Of a stretch of DNA of 64,000 nucleotides, positions 34,724 to 46,701 are shown piece by piece. This DNA is from Neckera pumila (taxonomy: Eukaryota > Streptophyta > Bryopsida > Hypnales > Neckeraceae): the NCBI GenBank assembly GCA_963969595.1, contig OZ018409.1, positions 21,174,975-21,238,974 on the forward strand. The letters are read 5' to 3'. Under the pieces are notes generated by a model. It ran no database searches. It saw only the letters and a program-made list of their open reading frames with translations, and was not told the origin of the DNA. Each line of letters starts with the position of its first letter. Position 1 is the stretch's first letter. The translations under genes were made by a program, and so were the position numbers.

Positions 34724-35359
34724 CTCAAGGTGGGCACCCTCAAATCCGTCACTTTTTGCTACCGTGCCTTGTGCCTAGTTACTATTATTACACTGGTGAA
34801 ATTTCCAAATTTTCTTGCTGACAAGTGAAAGGAGGTTCCAACCCACCGAAGAGCGCGGCATTTGGATACTGTATGCAAAAGTTACAAAGAATCAAAGTTA
34901 TTTTTTGGTTGAGGTTCTGAAATCGTTTCTTCCACATAGGTACATATTGATTTGGGAGATGTACTCGAAGAAACAATGGCAGGTTTGGGTCAATGGCGCA
35001 TTTGGGTGTACCCAGTTGCCCACCTTAGTTTATATGTGAACTCTCTCTCTTTTGACAATGAGAACATGTATAAAACTAGGACTAAGATACTTAGATTCTA
35101 GGGACTTCGCTACACATATGAATTGTAATGGCAAACATTACATTCCTTAGCTTAGTCCTTAGCTTGGACGAGTGCAATCAAATTTGTGATTTTTGGTGGC
35201 GTCGAAGTCTCCACATAAATTGTATTATGCTTATCTTGCCTCTATCATTATCAATCTTCCTATGATGCACAATTGTTTCTACAAACTTATCTAATGTTGA
35301 GAATCATGTTTTCCATTTGAAATTTTATATGAACCATTTGCAAGAGTTGTCCAACATCA
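34724..35359. other. 3' UTR of the phosphatase gene and intergenic DNA
   Basis: Moderate GC just after the stop, falling to AT-rich by 35100. No further gene supported. Confidence 0.45.
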
Positions 35360-36310
35360 TTAACCCTTAAATGCCTAAGGCACCCAAATCTGTTGTGTGC
35401 AAAACTTTGAAGTTAAATAAAACCTAATGAAGTTGTTATTTTTAGTAGTTTATATTTTAATAAAGTTTTCTTGAAGATCAATTTTAGCATCAAAAATCCG
35501 ATCTAGAAAATAAATGATAGTGATTTTTCTATTGTTGAGAGCTCTTGGAAATGAGCCTCAAATTCACTAGATCTTGGAGAAAAAATCACATTCAAAATTC
35601 ATTTAAAAAAATTGTAGAGTAGATTTTAACCCCTAAAAGCCCAAGGGACTTGGACAAAATACAAATGTGTTATAAAGTATAAGTTTTAAAACTTTTTTGA
35701 AGTTTGCATCAAAGAAAATAATGTGAAGCACGAAAAGTAGAAAGCATCCGTACGGTCAAAATTATAAAATTATTTTTAGATTTTTTTTAAATGAATTTTG
35801 AAGATATAACTTCGAAAATTCACCAAAAATACAATTTCTATATTTAGCGTTTGAATTTTTTTTTTGATTGATCAAAATTGTGGTTTCTATTGATTTGTGA
35901 AAAAATGCATGAGATTTAGTAATGAGAATACCAATACTTTCCCCATATTGTAAGTTTTTCAATACTATTCAAATCTAGACACTTTGTGCTATTTCTCTTA
36001 TAGTTTTTGTTTGACCATAGTGATTTGAGTTTTGAGTATAAACATTTTGTTTTGACCATAGTGATTTGAATGTCTATTGAAAATTGAAAGATTTTTGCAG
36101 TTTTAGCACCCTCATGGTCAAACATTATAATCTTTCACTCCATAAGTGATATTGTTGTGTTTTCTTTTCCTATGGGATTTCTAACACGTCTAGTTTGATT
36201 TTGTTACAATTAAAAAAAAATTGATACAACTTATCAAAATGTTGGCATTTTATTCAATTTAGAGCAAATTCTAGGAAGCCCAAAACAGGCCGTGGGCATT
36301 TAAGGGTTAA
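35360..36310. mobile_element. TIR element, TTAACCCCTAAATGCC family, copy 2
   Basis: Left end TTAACCCTTAAATGCCTAAG, right end GGGCATTTAAGGGTTAA. Internal phrases such as GTGATTTGA...TTTGACCATAG (repeated) and GGCTCATTTCCAAGAGCTC-type sequence pair with copies 1 and 3. It is about 950 bp with no transposase. Confidence 0.7.
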
Positions 36311-39190
36311 AGGTGGGAGGCGAGAAGCGTTAGAGGTGAAAGCAAGAAACACTTGTATTATTTTTGTGTAATTTATTGTGCGCCCAACTTAAATGCAAGC
36401 ATAACTTTGGAGGCATTGACGTTAGTATATTTAGAATTAAAATAATATTAGAAGTGTGTTGTATGATCTCAATTGTATTCCATAGTTTTTTTTTAAATTA
36501 AAAAAATCAAATATGATTATATTTTTATATTTGATTTTGTAGAAATTTGTAATTTTGATGGTTTTTAGTACATGAAGTATTCAAAATATTGTTAGAAATC
36601 TAGAGGGAATATTCTTCCGCAAGGGAATTTACAATTATTTGTCTTTGGATTTCTAGAAAAAATAAATTCCTTATCCTTCACATGTGTGCAAAGAAGATTG
36701 ACTTCTGTAGTTGCACATTTCTAGACATTCAAAAATACTTTTTTATAATTTCATTGGTTGCATCTCATCTTCATAAAGTTTTTAGAAATGACTATTTTTG
36801 TTTTGTTTTTAGAATGTTTTTACTATTTTTTGATAATTTAATCATCAAAGCATCTTTTTTATTTTCATTTTTCATTTTTTTGGTTTTGTGCATAAATTTT
36901 AGAGACTATTTTTCTTATGCCTAAAATTTTGAATATAGAATCTTTATGGTGTTTTTCTAATTATCCATATTTAATTTTTAATTTTTGTATCCAAAGGCTC
37001 ACAATAATTCTAATTATCCCTTTCCAGATGGTTAAATGCAATAAAATCAATATGTGTTTTGCACTTTCACACTTGGAGGATCATTGCAATAAACACTTGT
37101 ATTATTTGTTGCGTTTTTCTATTTCTAGAAATTGGTACTATTTCTTGATTGAGTTGGAACATCTAGATTGCCTATTCAACCCTTAATTTTTTGCACTAAA
37201 GGCAAGTGGAAACCAAAAATACAAATGCTTGAAATAAATTTGAAGTTTTTTTTCCTTTAGTAGACATATTTTTGTCTATATTGATACTTTGATTCATTCA
37301 ACTGTTTGTGAAAGTTATGGAGCATCATAAGTTATAAGATTTATTTTTTAACTAATTTCTCAAAACCATCTAGGTGTTTAGTTTCTTACTAGAACAATCT
37401 AACTAATTAAACTTGATTTGTTTAATAGGTCTTACATCTACTTTACTCTGAATATTGATGTGCAATTTTTTATAATTGAGTGATCTATATTATAGTAATT
37501 TTTGGTGCTAGAAAAACATTTTCCTTTTATAATGAATAGATTAAGAACCATACTGGGCCCCAAAGAAGTCGTGGTTTTTATCTTTTACCTATTCAAGGAA
37601 GTAAAAGAAATATCAAGACAAACTCACAAATATATCTCCATTTATTTTGAAGTACATGATGTAAAGACAAGCATACAAATAAAAAATAAACATTTGATAT
37701 TTTTGAATTCAACTAGAAAAATAAAACTATAGAAGCACTTCAGAATGAAAAAAGCTTCTTTTCTTCATTATTTGGAGATGTAAAGTCCCAATTCATAATT
37801 AAGTGCTTATTAAATATCAATTATAATTAGTTGTTTTCCTTTAGAAGTGTATTAAAATTAAATGTTAAGTGAGGAAAAATCACTTGCTAAACCATGGTTT
37901 CAATGGAATTTGCATAAATGTGAAATCCTAAAATAATTCCAAAAGATTATCAGGAAATATCTTTTATTTTCTTTATGAATGAAAATATTAAATTGCTTCA
38001 AAATTTTGGGATCGTATTGCTGTATAAAATAAATATACACACGTTGGAATGAACAAATGAGTTTTCATCCAAATTTTACATGTTTCATACTTGGCCATAG
38101 AAATTGAATGACTAAGTACATCACTTAGTAAAGATTGCTTCATCTAGCTTCTATCCAAAATGCACAAAATTAATAACTCAGGCCACTTGATGACCAATTG
38201 ATCTTGTCTTTATAGTTTGTTTTGTATTCTAATTACTTTACATTCAATTATAATCACTCAATGGCCCAAAAAGGTTTGAAACAATGCTAAAAACAACACT
38301 AAGAAAGCTAACCTTCTTGCTTGAGCATTTATATTCATTAAACTAACAAGTCTCTTTTAGTATTGAAAGTTTTTTCAAGGGATTGATCTTTCACTAAAAG
38401 TGCATGCATTGAGGAGATTGTTGGTGGGTGATTGCAAACTACGGCTTACTATCTTTTTGTTAAAATAAAAAATACAAAGAATTTGCAAAATTGTAAACTT
38501 TTGTACAATTTGCATAAAGCCTAAAAAATATGGAGTTACCATTTCAAGCCAACTACAAATATTGCAATATGAAAAGCTTCAAAACTTGAAATAGATTAAA
38601 TTTTTTTTGAAATCATGCAAGAAAATACTTTTAGAGCTTCGATCATCTAAAAGTATAATTTATTGATCTTAGAAATCATTTAGTATTGTAACTATGTAAA
38701 AGTTAGGTCTCCACATATGTTTTGTACTTCTTGGTATGACGATACTATTTTACATTTAATGGAGTTGTTACAAAAAAAATTCAGTCATACAAAAGTATTG
38801 AGGACTTTATACATTTTATCTGCAATAATTAAAAATAACTGCTAATGTGTGTTTTAGAATGTATTCAAAAAGAAAAATACTTGTTTATATCTTAAAAAAC
38901 AAATTCCATTTAATTTTCAAGACTCCAAAAGTCTCAACTCTTGAAAATATCATAACTTTCTTTCTTATATTACCCTAGTTTGCAATTGCTTAGTATAAAG
39001 CATTTCTTACTCTTTCTATATGCATTCTAACTTATAAAGGCAAAGACAACAAATATGATACATGTGATATACAATGTACCAAAAAGTGGTTGCACCCCCT
39101 TGTGAGGCCTCCTCCAAAGTGAAAAATTAGCAGCCGTCGGATGAGATTAAAAAAACTTGAGACTACCCTCAACTGCACGTGCGATGTGAG
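36311..39190. other. Very AT-rich intergenic DNA
   Basis: Frames such as 36682-36924 are rich in Phe, Leu, Ile and Asn as expected from AT bias. Two relaxed copies of the recurrent short motif lie at 36338-36356 and 37081-37100 (both inverted). Nothing else supported. Confidence 0.5.
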
Positions 39191-39199
39191 TTAAAAAAA

Positions 39200-39455
39200 T
39201 AACAGCTATGCAATTTGAAAAGAAAACAATAACCCCTTCAAAAATCAATAGCCTTGCAATAAAAAAAAACAATAACTATAAGATTTGACTTGAGGAAAAA
39301 AAAAATGAAAATATGAAAAATGAACAGCTATGCAATTTGAAAAGAAAACAATACACCCCTTCTCAAAAATCAACAACCATGCGATTGCGCATGCGATTCA
39401 AAAAGAAAACAATACCCACCCTTGAAAATTCAATAGCCATGCGATCCGTAAAGAG
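39200..39455. repeat. Degenerate tandem repeat, about 60-90 bp units
   Basis: Segments built on AACAGCTATGCAATTTGAAA, GAAAACAATA and AAAATCAAYARCC recur three to four times with variable spacing. Confidence 0.65.
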
Positions 39456-39576
39456 AACAAAAGCTGCCTGGTTTAATTTGACTTGAAGAAGAAGCTATTA
39501 GTATTTGCACGCACCTACCCTATGACTTACTTGGTGGCAATAAATTTTATCAACAAAATGATCACATCTCTCAAAA

Positions 39577-39598
39577 GGGTGATTGCAAGAAACACTTC
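39577..39598 (-). repeat. Recurrent short motif, inverted copy
   Basis: GGGTGATTGCAAGAAACACTT here is the reverse complement of the motif at 12274-12295 and 40809-40831. Confidence 0.7.
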
Positions 39599-40118
39599 AC
39601 GTTTTTTGCTCAAAACGCAGTTTTTTGCCATAGGACTGGCAGTATTATGTAGTACTATGTTTCCGCAGCGCCGTGCAGATCTCAACTGTCGATTCAAGGC
39701 GTCTGCAGATCTCAATCGTCAATTCAGTACTATATAGTATTATGCAGTACTATAGACTGCTGCAAAGTACTACGGAAGCCACTGGGAGCAGAAAATAGCA
39801 GAAAAGGGGTATATGCACCTTTTTATTTTTAATAATTAAAAAAAAATTCAAAAAATAAAAACAAAAATTCATTTTGCTAGAGAAGATTATGCTCACATTG
39901 CACCAAAAAATTAGTGTAGGAAAATTTTACCCTCTTTGTAACCTTCGCGCAAAGGAAGGTCACTTTGACCCCATGTGGACAACTGACATGTTGTTATTTT
40001 CATAAAAATTCATCGTCAATCCTTGTAATGTTAGTAGACCTCCAACATGTCCAATTTGTGGCTTCAAATTTGCATTTGTGGGTCAAAATAGGACTAAAAC
40101 CCTCCAAAATGGCCAAAG

Positions 40119-40628
40119 CATTAGAAAAAAATTCAACCCAAAGGAAGTCTGCTTCCCTTTAAGATTCTTTTGAAGTTCCCCACAGTGGAACAAAGGCCTC
40201 TATTCATCATCATTATGAACAGTGTCCGCAATAAAAAAAAATTTAAAAAATTTAAAAATTTAAAAATTTTAAAAAATATTAAAGAATAATAAAAAAATAT
40301 TTAAAATATTTAAAAAATTTAAAAAATATTAAAATAATAATAAAAATAATAATAAAATAATATTTCAGGCTGACTAGGATAGTTTTGGCCACATTAGATT
40401 TCGGAATTCTAAAATTTTGTATTTATTTTAATTATAATATTTTTTAAATATTTTTTAAATATTTTCTAAACTTTATTATTGAATCGTTGCTTGCAGTTTT
40501 AACCTGCAATTTGCTGGCCAAAAAAAAAAAAAAAAGAATTTCATTTTTTTTTTTTTGTTTAATCGGCCCGCATTCCTTGCTGTCCCGAGAACTTACAGCC
40601 CTCCCATGAGCTCAATTCTCTTCTAATG
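40119..40628. mobile_element. CATTAG-family TIR element, probable, with AT low-complexity core
   Basis: Left CATTAGAAAAAAATTCAACC, right reverse complement CATTAGAAGAGAATTGAGC. The core at 40230-40360 is an (AAATTT)-like low-complexity tract. The weakest member of the family listed here. Confidence 0.5.
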
Positions 40629-40808
40629 TAGACACCCAATCGAGGGCAGTTTAAAAATAATAAACTAATTTTGAAAAATTTGAAAAAATTATCCAATGTC
40701 TATAACTACCATATGTACCTTCTTTCCAAATTTCAAGCCAAATAGACAAACCATGCAAAAGTTATGAGCAAAAATCCACCCGTCCAAGGGCAAGGAGACA
40801 AAAAAAGG

Positions 40809-40831
40809 ACAAGTGTTTCTTGCAATCACCC
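40809..40831 (+). repeat. Recurrent short motif, copy 2
   Basis: An exact copy of AAGTGTTTCTTGCAATCACC, as at 12274-12295, followed by one more C. Confidence 0.7.
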
Positions 40832-41893
40832 AAAATTCCATTTTAGTTTGATGCAATTTCATTTCTTAAGAGTAATTCATTAATTTTGATTATAATCATA
40901 GATTCCAAAAAGGATTTACATCATACCTAAATAACTACATCATCAATTGTGAAGGTTCAAGAGACCATAGTTGAATTTGCTTTTTAATACTACATTGCAA
41001 TTACGGGAGAAAAGTTAATAGCCAAGAAGTTGACAATTCTAACAAGAAGGAAGAAAGTTGAAGAAAAACCTCCTACATCTCCACAACAAGGTTTAAAAAG
41101 AATTGAACATTAAATTTAAATATAGGTTATTTAAAATGTTATTTAAACTTAACATTTTGAAATGCATTTTAAAAGTAGAAATGACAAGAGTTTCTTTTTA
41201 TTGAAATATGAATGATAATTGTTTTTATACAATGGTGATGCTTAATTTAAATCATATTGTTACCAGCTTGATATTTGATGTATTGAATAAACAACAATTT
41301 ATAAGAGTTGTTGAATCAAAGTACTTAATTTTCAATTTAATTTATTACAATACCTAAAGAACATGTTTTTGGGGTGGGGTGTCATTGTATATCTCCAACA
41401 ATACTTGTAAAAAGATGAATATCGAAAAAATTAATAGACACCAAAAACAATGTACATTTCAAAGTTGATACTCATGTTATCAAAGAAGATATAAAATAAT
41501 TGGAAATTACATCTGATTTTTATCTTATGAAAAATTCATTGATGGTAATTTCTAATCATTTAATTAGTTATATATTTTTCAATTTAAAGAAAAATTATAT
41601 ATTATAAATGCGCTTATTAATGATATATTATTTTATATTATTCAAAGACATTCAACTATTGAACTTAACTAAAATATATTTGATTTGGTATCAGTTGTTA
41701 ATCAATATGAAAGAATGACTACCGTATCCTATTTTAAATGGATTTTGAATTTAATTGTAGAATTCTCATGAGGATTATCGTCTTCTTCAATATATTACTA
41801 ACGATCAATATGTGTGCAATTACAACTTTGACCTTGTTGTAATGAAAGTTTGAGAAGCTATTGAAAAGGTAGAGAAATTTAGTGAAATAAATA
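40832..41893. other. AT-rich intergenic DNA
   Basis: No feature supported. Confidence 0.5.
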
Positions 41894-42117
41894 CTTCCTC
41901 TATCTCAAATCAATCTTCTGGTTGGACTATATGTTTGGGATTTTTTTGATGAAAATAACATTACTTATTTCAACCCATTTTGAGCTGTAAATAGAGTTCA
42001 AAGCACTCTTATTGTCCTAAAACATTGAGTTTTGTAGGCCTTTTCAAAGTGCAGTATTAAACTTATTTGCAATAAAATTAAGGGAAACCAGAAGATCATT
42101 TTGGGACGAGGAGGGAG
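41894..42117. mobile_element. Stowaway-like (Tc1/mariner) MITE
   Basis: The ends CTTCCTCTATCTCAAATCAA and reverse complement CTCCCTCCTCGTCCCAAAAT, both followed by ATCTTCTGGTT, are flanked by TA on each side (41892-41893, 42118-42119). The CTCCCTCYGTCCCAAAAT end is typical of Stowaway elements in plants. 224 bp, no ORF. Confidence 0.8.
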
Positions 42118-42380
42118 TACAAGATTTTATTAATATAACTATATTTATTCAATACTTGAATATATTATTCTACAAAGAAAAGAATATTGATTATTGCTAT
42201 GAATTTGGGGATCTTGTAGAAATTGTTTTGAATGAGGCACGATAGCAAGTGCAATTAGTAGACAATGTCATTGTGCTGGATGATATTGAAGATGGAATCG
42301 CATGTCCTTCCTTGAGTCCTACTTGGTTGGTGGAGAGTGATGGTGAGGGCACTGCAAAAAATGCATTTGCTCCTATTTAT

Positions 42381-42899
42381 CATTAGAGAAAATTTGGACC
42401 TCCGGAGGGCCACTCCATAGCCCTCCAAGGACCTCGTAAACGATGTTTTTTTTGGTGTTTCCAGCTATTCCCGTTCACCTTCAATCCCGATGTCAGATGC
42501 TTGTCAGTGGCTGAAAATCCAAGTAAAAAGTATTTAATAATCAGGGCTAAGGTGTGTTAAAGCACCATAACCCTGATTCTAAAACAATTTCTACTTGGAT
42601 GCATCTTCCCTTCAATCCCAATAAATTGTGGAAAAAAATGAAAATGCCCAAAAATAGTCAAATGGCATACCATCAAGAATTTTTTTTATGCCAATATAAA
42701 AGACTTATTCTGTGAACATTTGAAGTATTTGAAAGTGAGAGGAGAAGCTCTTTATAGAAGTGGGGTAGTGGAAGGTAGAACAATGCATGTGGGATATGTA
42801 AATTGGATTGAGTAGGAGCTGTACCGCTCAAAGTTATGTGAAAAAAATTATATAAGCAGCCCTCTAGAGGCCCCATAGTTCTTCTAATGTATTCAATTG
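42381..42899. mobile_element. CATTAG-family TIR element, 519 bp
   Basis: Left CATTAGAGAAAATTTGGACC, right reverse complement CATTAGAAGAACTATGGGGC, with CCTCYRGAGGGC inside each end. The body is colinear with the 10288-11164 element, but shorter. Confidence 0.75.
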
Positions 42900-43514
42900 G
42901 TTTACGGTGACCGTGATGCACACAATAGTCTTTTAGTGTAATTTTGATCATTGAAACACTTCTCGTGTTTCATGTAAAACGTTTCATGCAATATAAGGAT
43001 ATAAAAATCATTTTTGGCCAATTATAGTGTGCCACTTGTGCAAAGTTTATTCTCTAACTATCCTACTATTGCATTTGTACACTTCCTTATACAATCACAA
43101 TCACCTCAAAAGTGGCAATAATTGCCATTCTACACTATGAATACAATATAGAAATATACAATATAGAATTTCCATATACAATATAGAAATATACAAAATG
43201 GAAGGTTTCAACAATTTTTCAAAGAGTTTAAAGACACTTGATTGCAAGGGACACAATATTTATTTATTTTCACTGGTATTTCCAAAGGAAACCTAGTAGT
43301 TGCCTTTGCACAACCCTTCTACATGGCATGTTGATCAACACTATACAAAGCAACTACCAAGGTGCCACAAGTAATTTCACCGGTATTATTGTAAAGTCCA
43401 ATGTACAAGTTACCACTTTAGCAAGTGCCACCCTTAGACAATCTATGAAGACTATTCACAATTGTTATTATACATAATATAAATGATTGTCAATATAGAC
43501 ATTGTTTGAACACT
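42900..43514. other. AT-rich DNA with a short ATACAATATAGAA tandem
   Basis: Three copies of ATACAATATAGAA occur at about 43140-43192. No gene supported. Confidence 0.5.
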
Positions 43515-43742
43515 TCAGGGAAGTATAGCTGCAAAAGTTGGGTTGTGGGGATTACAATGTGGTCTCGGGTTGGACAAATTCCAACGTGGAGTCGGAATTA
43601 GGCGTGCCAAAATGGGGTTGTGCAGATCGCAATTTGGTTCAGGGTTGGGCAAGTCCCAACACGGAATTGGAATTAGGCACCCATCTCCAAGAATGGTAAG
43701 CGCAAGCAAGGCAAATACCAAGGCCACCAAGAGGCCCTTCAT
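43515..43742 (-). CDS. Small secreted Cys/Pro-rich peptide with two 25-residue repeats
   Basis: The 75-aa frame begins MKGLLVALVFALLALTILG, a clear signal peptide (basic start, long Leu/Ala/Val core), with likely cleavage near Gly19-Gly21. The mature part is two tandem 25-residue repeats, residues 22-46 and 47-71, sharing the pattern (C/R)LIPxP(C/R)W(D/N)L(P/S)NPxPxC(D/N)xHNPxxA, then AILP and a stop. Cysteines are at 22, 28, 38 and 63. The coding stretch is about half G+C in DNA that is otherwise about one third, and the repeats differ at the DNA level while keeping the motif, which argues for selection. A TATA-like TTTATAGAT lies about 90 nt upstream (plus 43826-43834). It has no intron and no family is recognised. 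A defence or signalling peptide is a reasonable guess only. Confidence 0.7.
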   Translation of the reverse strand: MKGLLVALVFALLALTILGDGCLIPIPCWDLPNPEPNCDLHNPILARLIPTPRWNLSNPRPHCNPHNPTFAAILP

Positions 43743-43825
43743 CTTAAATATGATGACACTATTTGCCTATGTTTCCAACAAGTATGTTACTTAATAAGTG
43801 CAAGTTCAACTCTACAAGTTTGTGT

Positions 43826-43834
43826 AATCTATAA
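43826..43834 (-). promoter_or_regulatory. TATA-like site before the secreted-peptide gene
   Basis: The minus strand reads TTTATAGAT about 84-92 nt before the ATG. Spacing is plausible, but the surrounding DNA is AT-rich, so this is weak. Confidence 0.3.
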
Positions 43835-43849
43835 AGTGCATTGAATGGG

Positions 43850-46386
43850 CATCACAAAAAGCCGGGTATATCTTATTTGGTATGCTTCTAAGGTGTATCT
43901 TAATGAAAGACCATCCTAGTTAAAGCATCCTTCCAAAGTACAACAAATACAAAACCTGTAGGAGTTGTCACACATACAAAAAAACAATCCAAAAGCATGA
44001 TGCCAATGTGCACTAAAAAGCATGACCCTTGGCAACTGTTAACAAGCTTGAAAACTATTAAAGACAATTTGTGGGTCCGCTAATTATCAACATGCATGCA
44101 ATAGTAATAGCAATAGTCCAATAGACTAGACATGAATAAGATATAGCATTAAAGATCCTCATAATTTAATCACAAAGTGCAACTAAAATGAAGACAATTC
44201 TAAAGAATATCGACAAGATCTTATTCATGTGGATTGCATATTTTAAAGCTTCAATAATGATGGCATAAAATTTCTATTGCTTTTATCATATTGTCTCAAA
44301 GAACAGTTGTTGCACTTTGCACCTTTATCAAGAAAGGATCTTGAAGTTGAGCATTCAAACATTGAGAAACTTCTTTATATTTAACAAGACAAACTCATAC
44401 TTTCCTTAAAGTCTTAAGAGGAATTACAACTTGATGTTTTTGTGGGTCTTGCTTTTTATCTCTAATGTGGCTCACTTATTGAAAGATTTTTTGGGAAATA
44501 TTGAATCTACAAATGTTTGATATCTTTGTAGACCAATAATGTTTCTTTGAAATATTCTTAGAACTTGCATTGGTATTGTCCAACCCCAATGTAGGCAACT
44601 GCTTTCAAGACTATAATACAAACATAAACATTGCTACATCTAAAGTTGGTTGGGTCAAGTGGTGTGGCCTCGAGAAAATCAAGGGAACTTTATAAAAAAA
44701 TCGATTTCTGTAGGTGTCTTTAATGTTGACCGGTGAAAGGTTTTCAAAGAACCTCTCATTTTTTTAAAATGGGAATGATTGAAATTGAAAGGTTCCTTGA
44801 AAACTTTCTTTTTGTACAAGCATATATTTGGAAAGCAACAACCCCCCAAAAGTAGTGAAAGATGAGAACAATTAAAGCTTGGTTCATTGAAAAAATTTCT
44901 CTGAATAAAATTTTTGGTGCTTTTAAACCCCTAAAGTCCTAAATGCTTTTCCTTTATCAAAAATCACTCAAAACTACCATTTCCAATGCAAAGAGAAATT
45001 TTTGAATCCATTGTTTCTTTTTAAAATTCAATTTTAAGATCTTGCACTAGACTATTAAAAATGTGGAAGAAATTTCAAAATTTTTTACTGACCACATAGA
45101 TTGCAAAATATTTGTGTTTAAGTGAAGAAAATAAGTTTTTTTACACCTTACTCAGCTAGATTATAAGACTTTGAATCTTCTTAACTTAAAAATTTTGTAC
45201 TAAATTTTTTTAGTATCTACTTTTTAATATTGAAAAATTGAGAGTTAAAGAAAAAAATTCAAAAGAAAAATACATAGTAGTTGATTGTTATGCTTAAAAA
45301 ATTTTTTACTTAGAAGTAAGTACTAGATTGAAAGAATATATTAATTGTTGACAATTCTAGGATGGAATTGAAATATACTAATTCCAATGGTGAAATTATT
45401 CTAGCAAGTAAACTATACTATATGGAACTTTTTTTCTTAAAATTTGTAAAAATTGAATTAAAAATGATTCCTATAATTTATTTTTCAAAGACCATGCTAT
45501 GGTTGCCCAATATTCAAGACTATTTATAATTTTCTCATCATGAGTCCAAACGGAATGAATCAAAGCTTTTCATGTCACTATACAAGAGTATTTTCTATAA
45601 GATATAATAATTTTTAAATTTTATTTTTATTTTTTGTGATTTCTTTGGTGCTACCTAGCAAATTATTTTTTGAACTTAGGGTGGCATAACTTTTGCTTCC
45701 AAGCAATGATTCAAATAAAAAATTTATTCTAAAGAAGCTTATGTATATTTTCATCCTTAAAAAATAATTCAAAAAATCATATAAAAAATATTGATCATAG
45801 AAACCTCCTTTTCTACTTGTCTATGCAAACATATAAAATTTATATTTCAACCTTCTTCTTTTCTAGGATGTCTCTAGTGAATATTGATGAGTTTTTCAAA
45901 GTATTTAAAAACGCATTCTGACTAGTACTATTTTGGTGGAAGAGCTATAATTTTCACAACAACCACATGCTCCGTTTGACAAAAAATTAAAAAAAGTGGG
46001 GCTCCTATTTATAGAAAAAAATTCATGGTCATTGTTGTGAACTTTCCTAGTTCATATGGTGAAGGAAAGTCAAGTTGCAATCATTTGTAAACCACTAGAA
46101 ACCTCGGATTGCAAACTTCTTCAAACAAGAGTCTAATGCATTGCAACGTTATTTTTTGAAATCCTTCATAAAAGGTGAACGGGTCATGAAATGAGGCTAT
46201 CCTAAAAAAAAGGTACTCAAAAGTATTAAAAAACTACCAAACACCAAAAGATAGATCTTTGGGAGTACTCTTCTACCAATCATTTTATTTATGAAAGATA
46301 TCCTCCAAATACGATAACAATATTTTTCTTTGGCAAACTTAGTAAAAATTTAATGACAATCTAAATAGAACTCTAAAAGTTATATA
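43850..46386. other. AT-rich intergenic DNA
   Basis: No gene supported. A phrase AAACCCCTAAAGTCC near 44926 resembles an end of the TTAACCCCTAAATGCC family, but no partner was found. Confidence 0.5.
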
Positions 46387-46699
46387 CAATAGAACTTCTG
46401 TAAAGAATAGCCCTGGGACTAGAAGATTGGAGGAAAATATTACGGAGCACATTAGAGAGGTCATTGCTTTAGGAAGGGGCAGTAGCATTAGTGACACTTG
46501 AAGATTTTCTCTTAGTGGGCTTGAATTTCATAGCAATCATGGAATAAAGTCACGTTCACTAAAACAACATCTAAATTCAATGAAACTTTTTTTGACTTTA
46601 TTTTGTACATCTTCAATGCGTCTAGACTGGGTCCAAAGGAATAATATCACATTAGTTAGGTTATTGGCTTACAAAAGTTCACTTATAAAAGTTCTATTG
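46387..46699. mobile_element. Emigrant-like (pogo/Tc1-mariner) MITE, second copy
   Basis: The ends CAATAGAACTTCTGTAAAG and reverse complement CAATAGAACTTTTATAAGTG are flanked by TA on both sides. Related to the 3541-3780 element in its end sequence. Confidence 0.65.
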
Positions 46700-46701
46700 T
46701 A

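Noticed and set aside
36682..37186. Two adjacent Phe/Ile/Leu-rich frames that look like membrane proteins
   Set aside because: The hydrophobic content follows from extreme AT bias; no start context, domain or repeat supports a gene.
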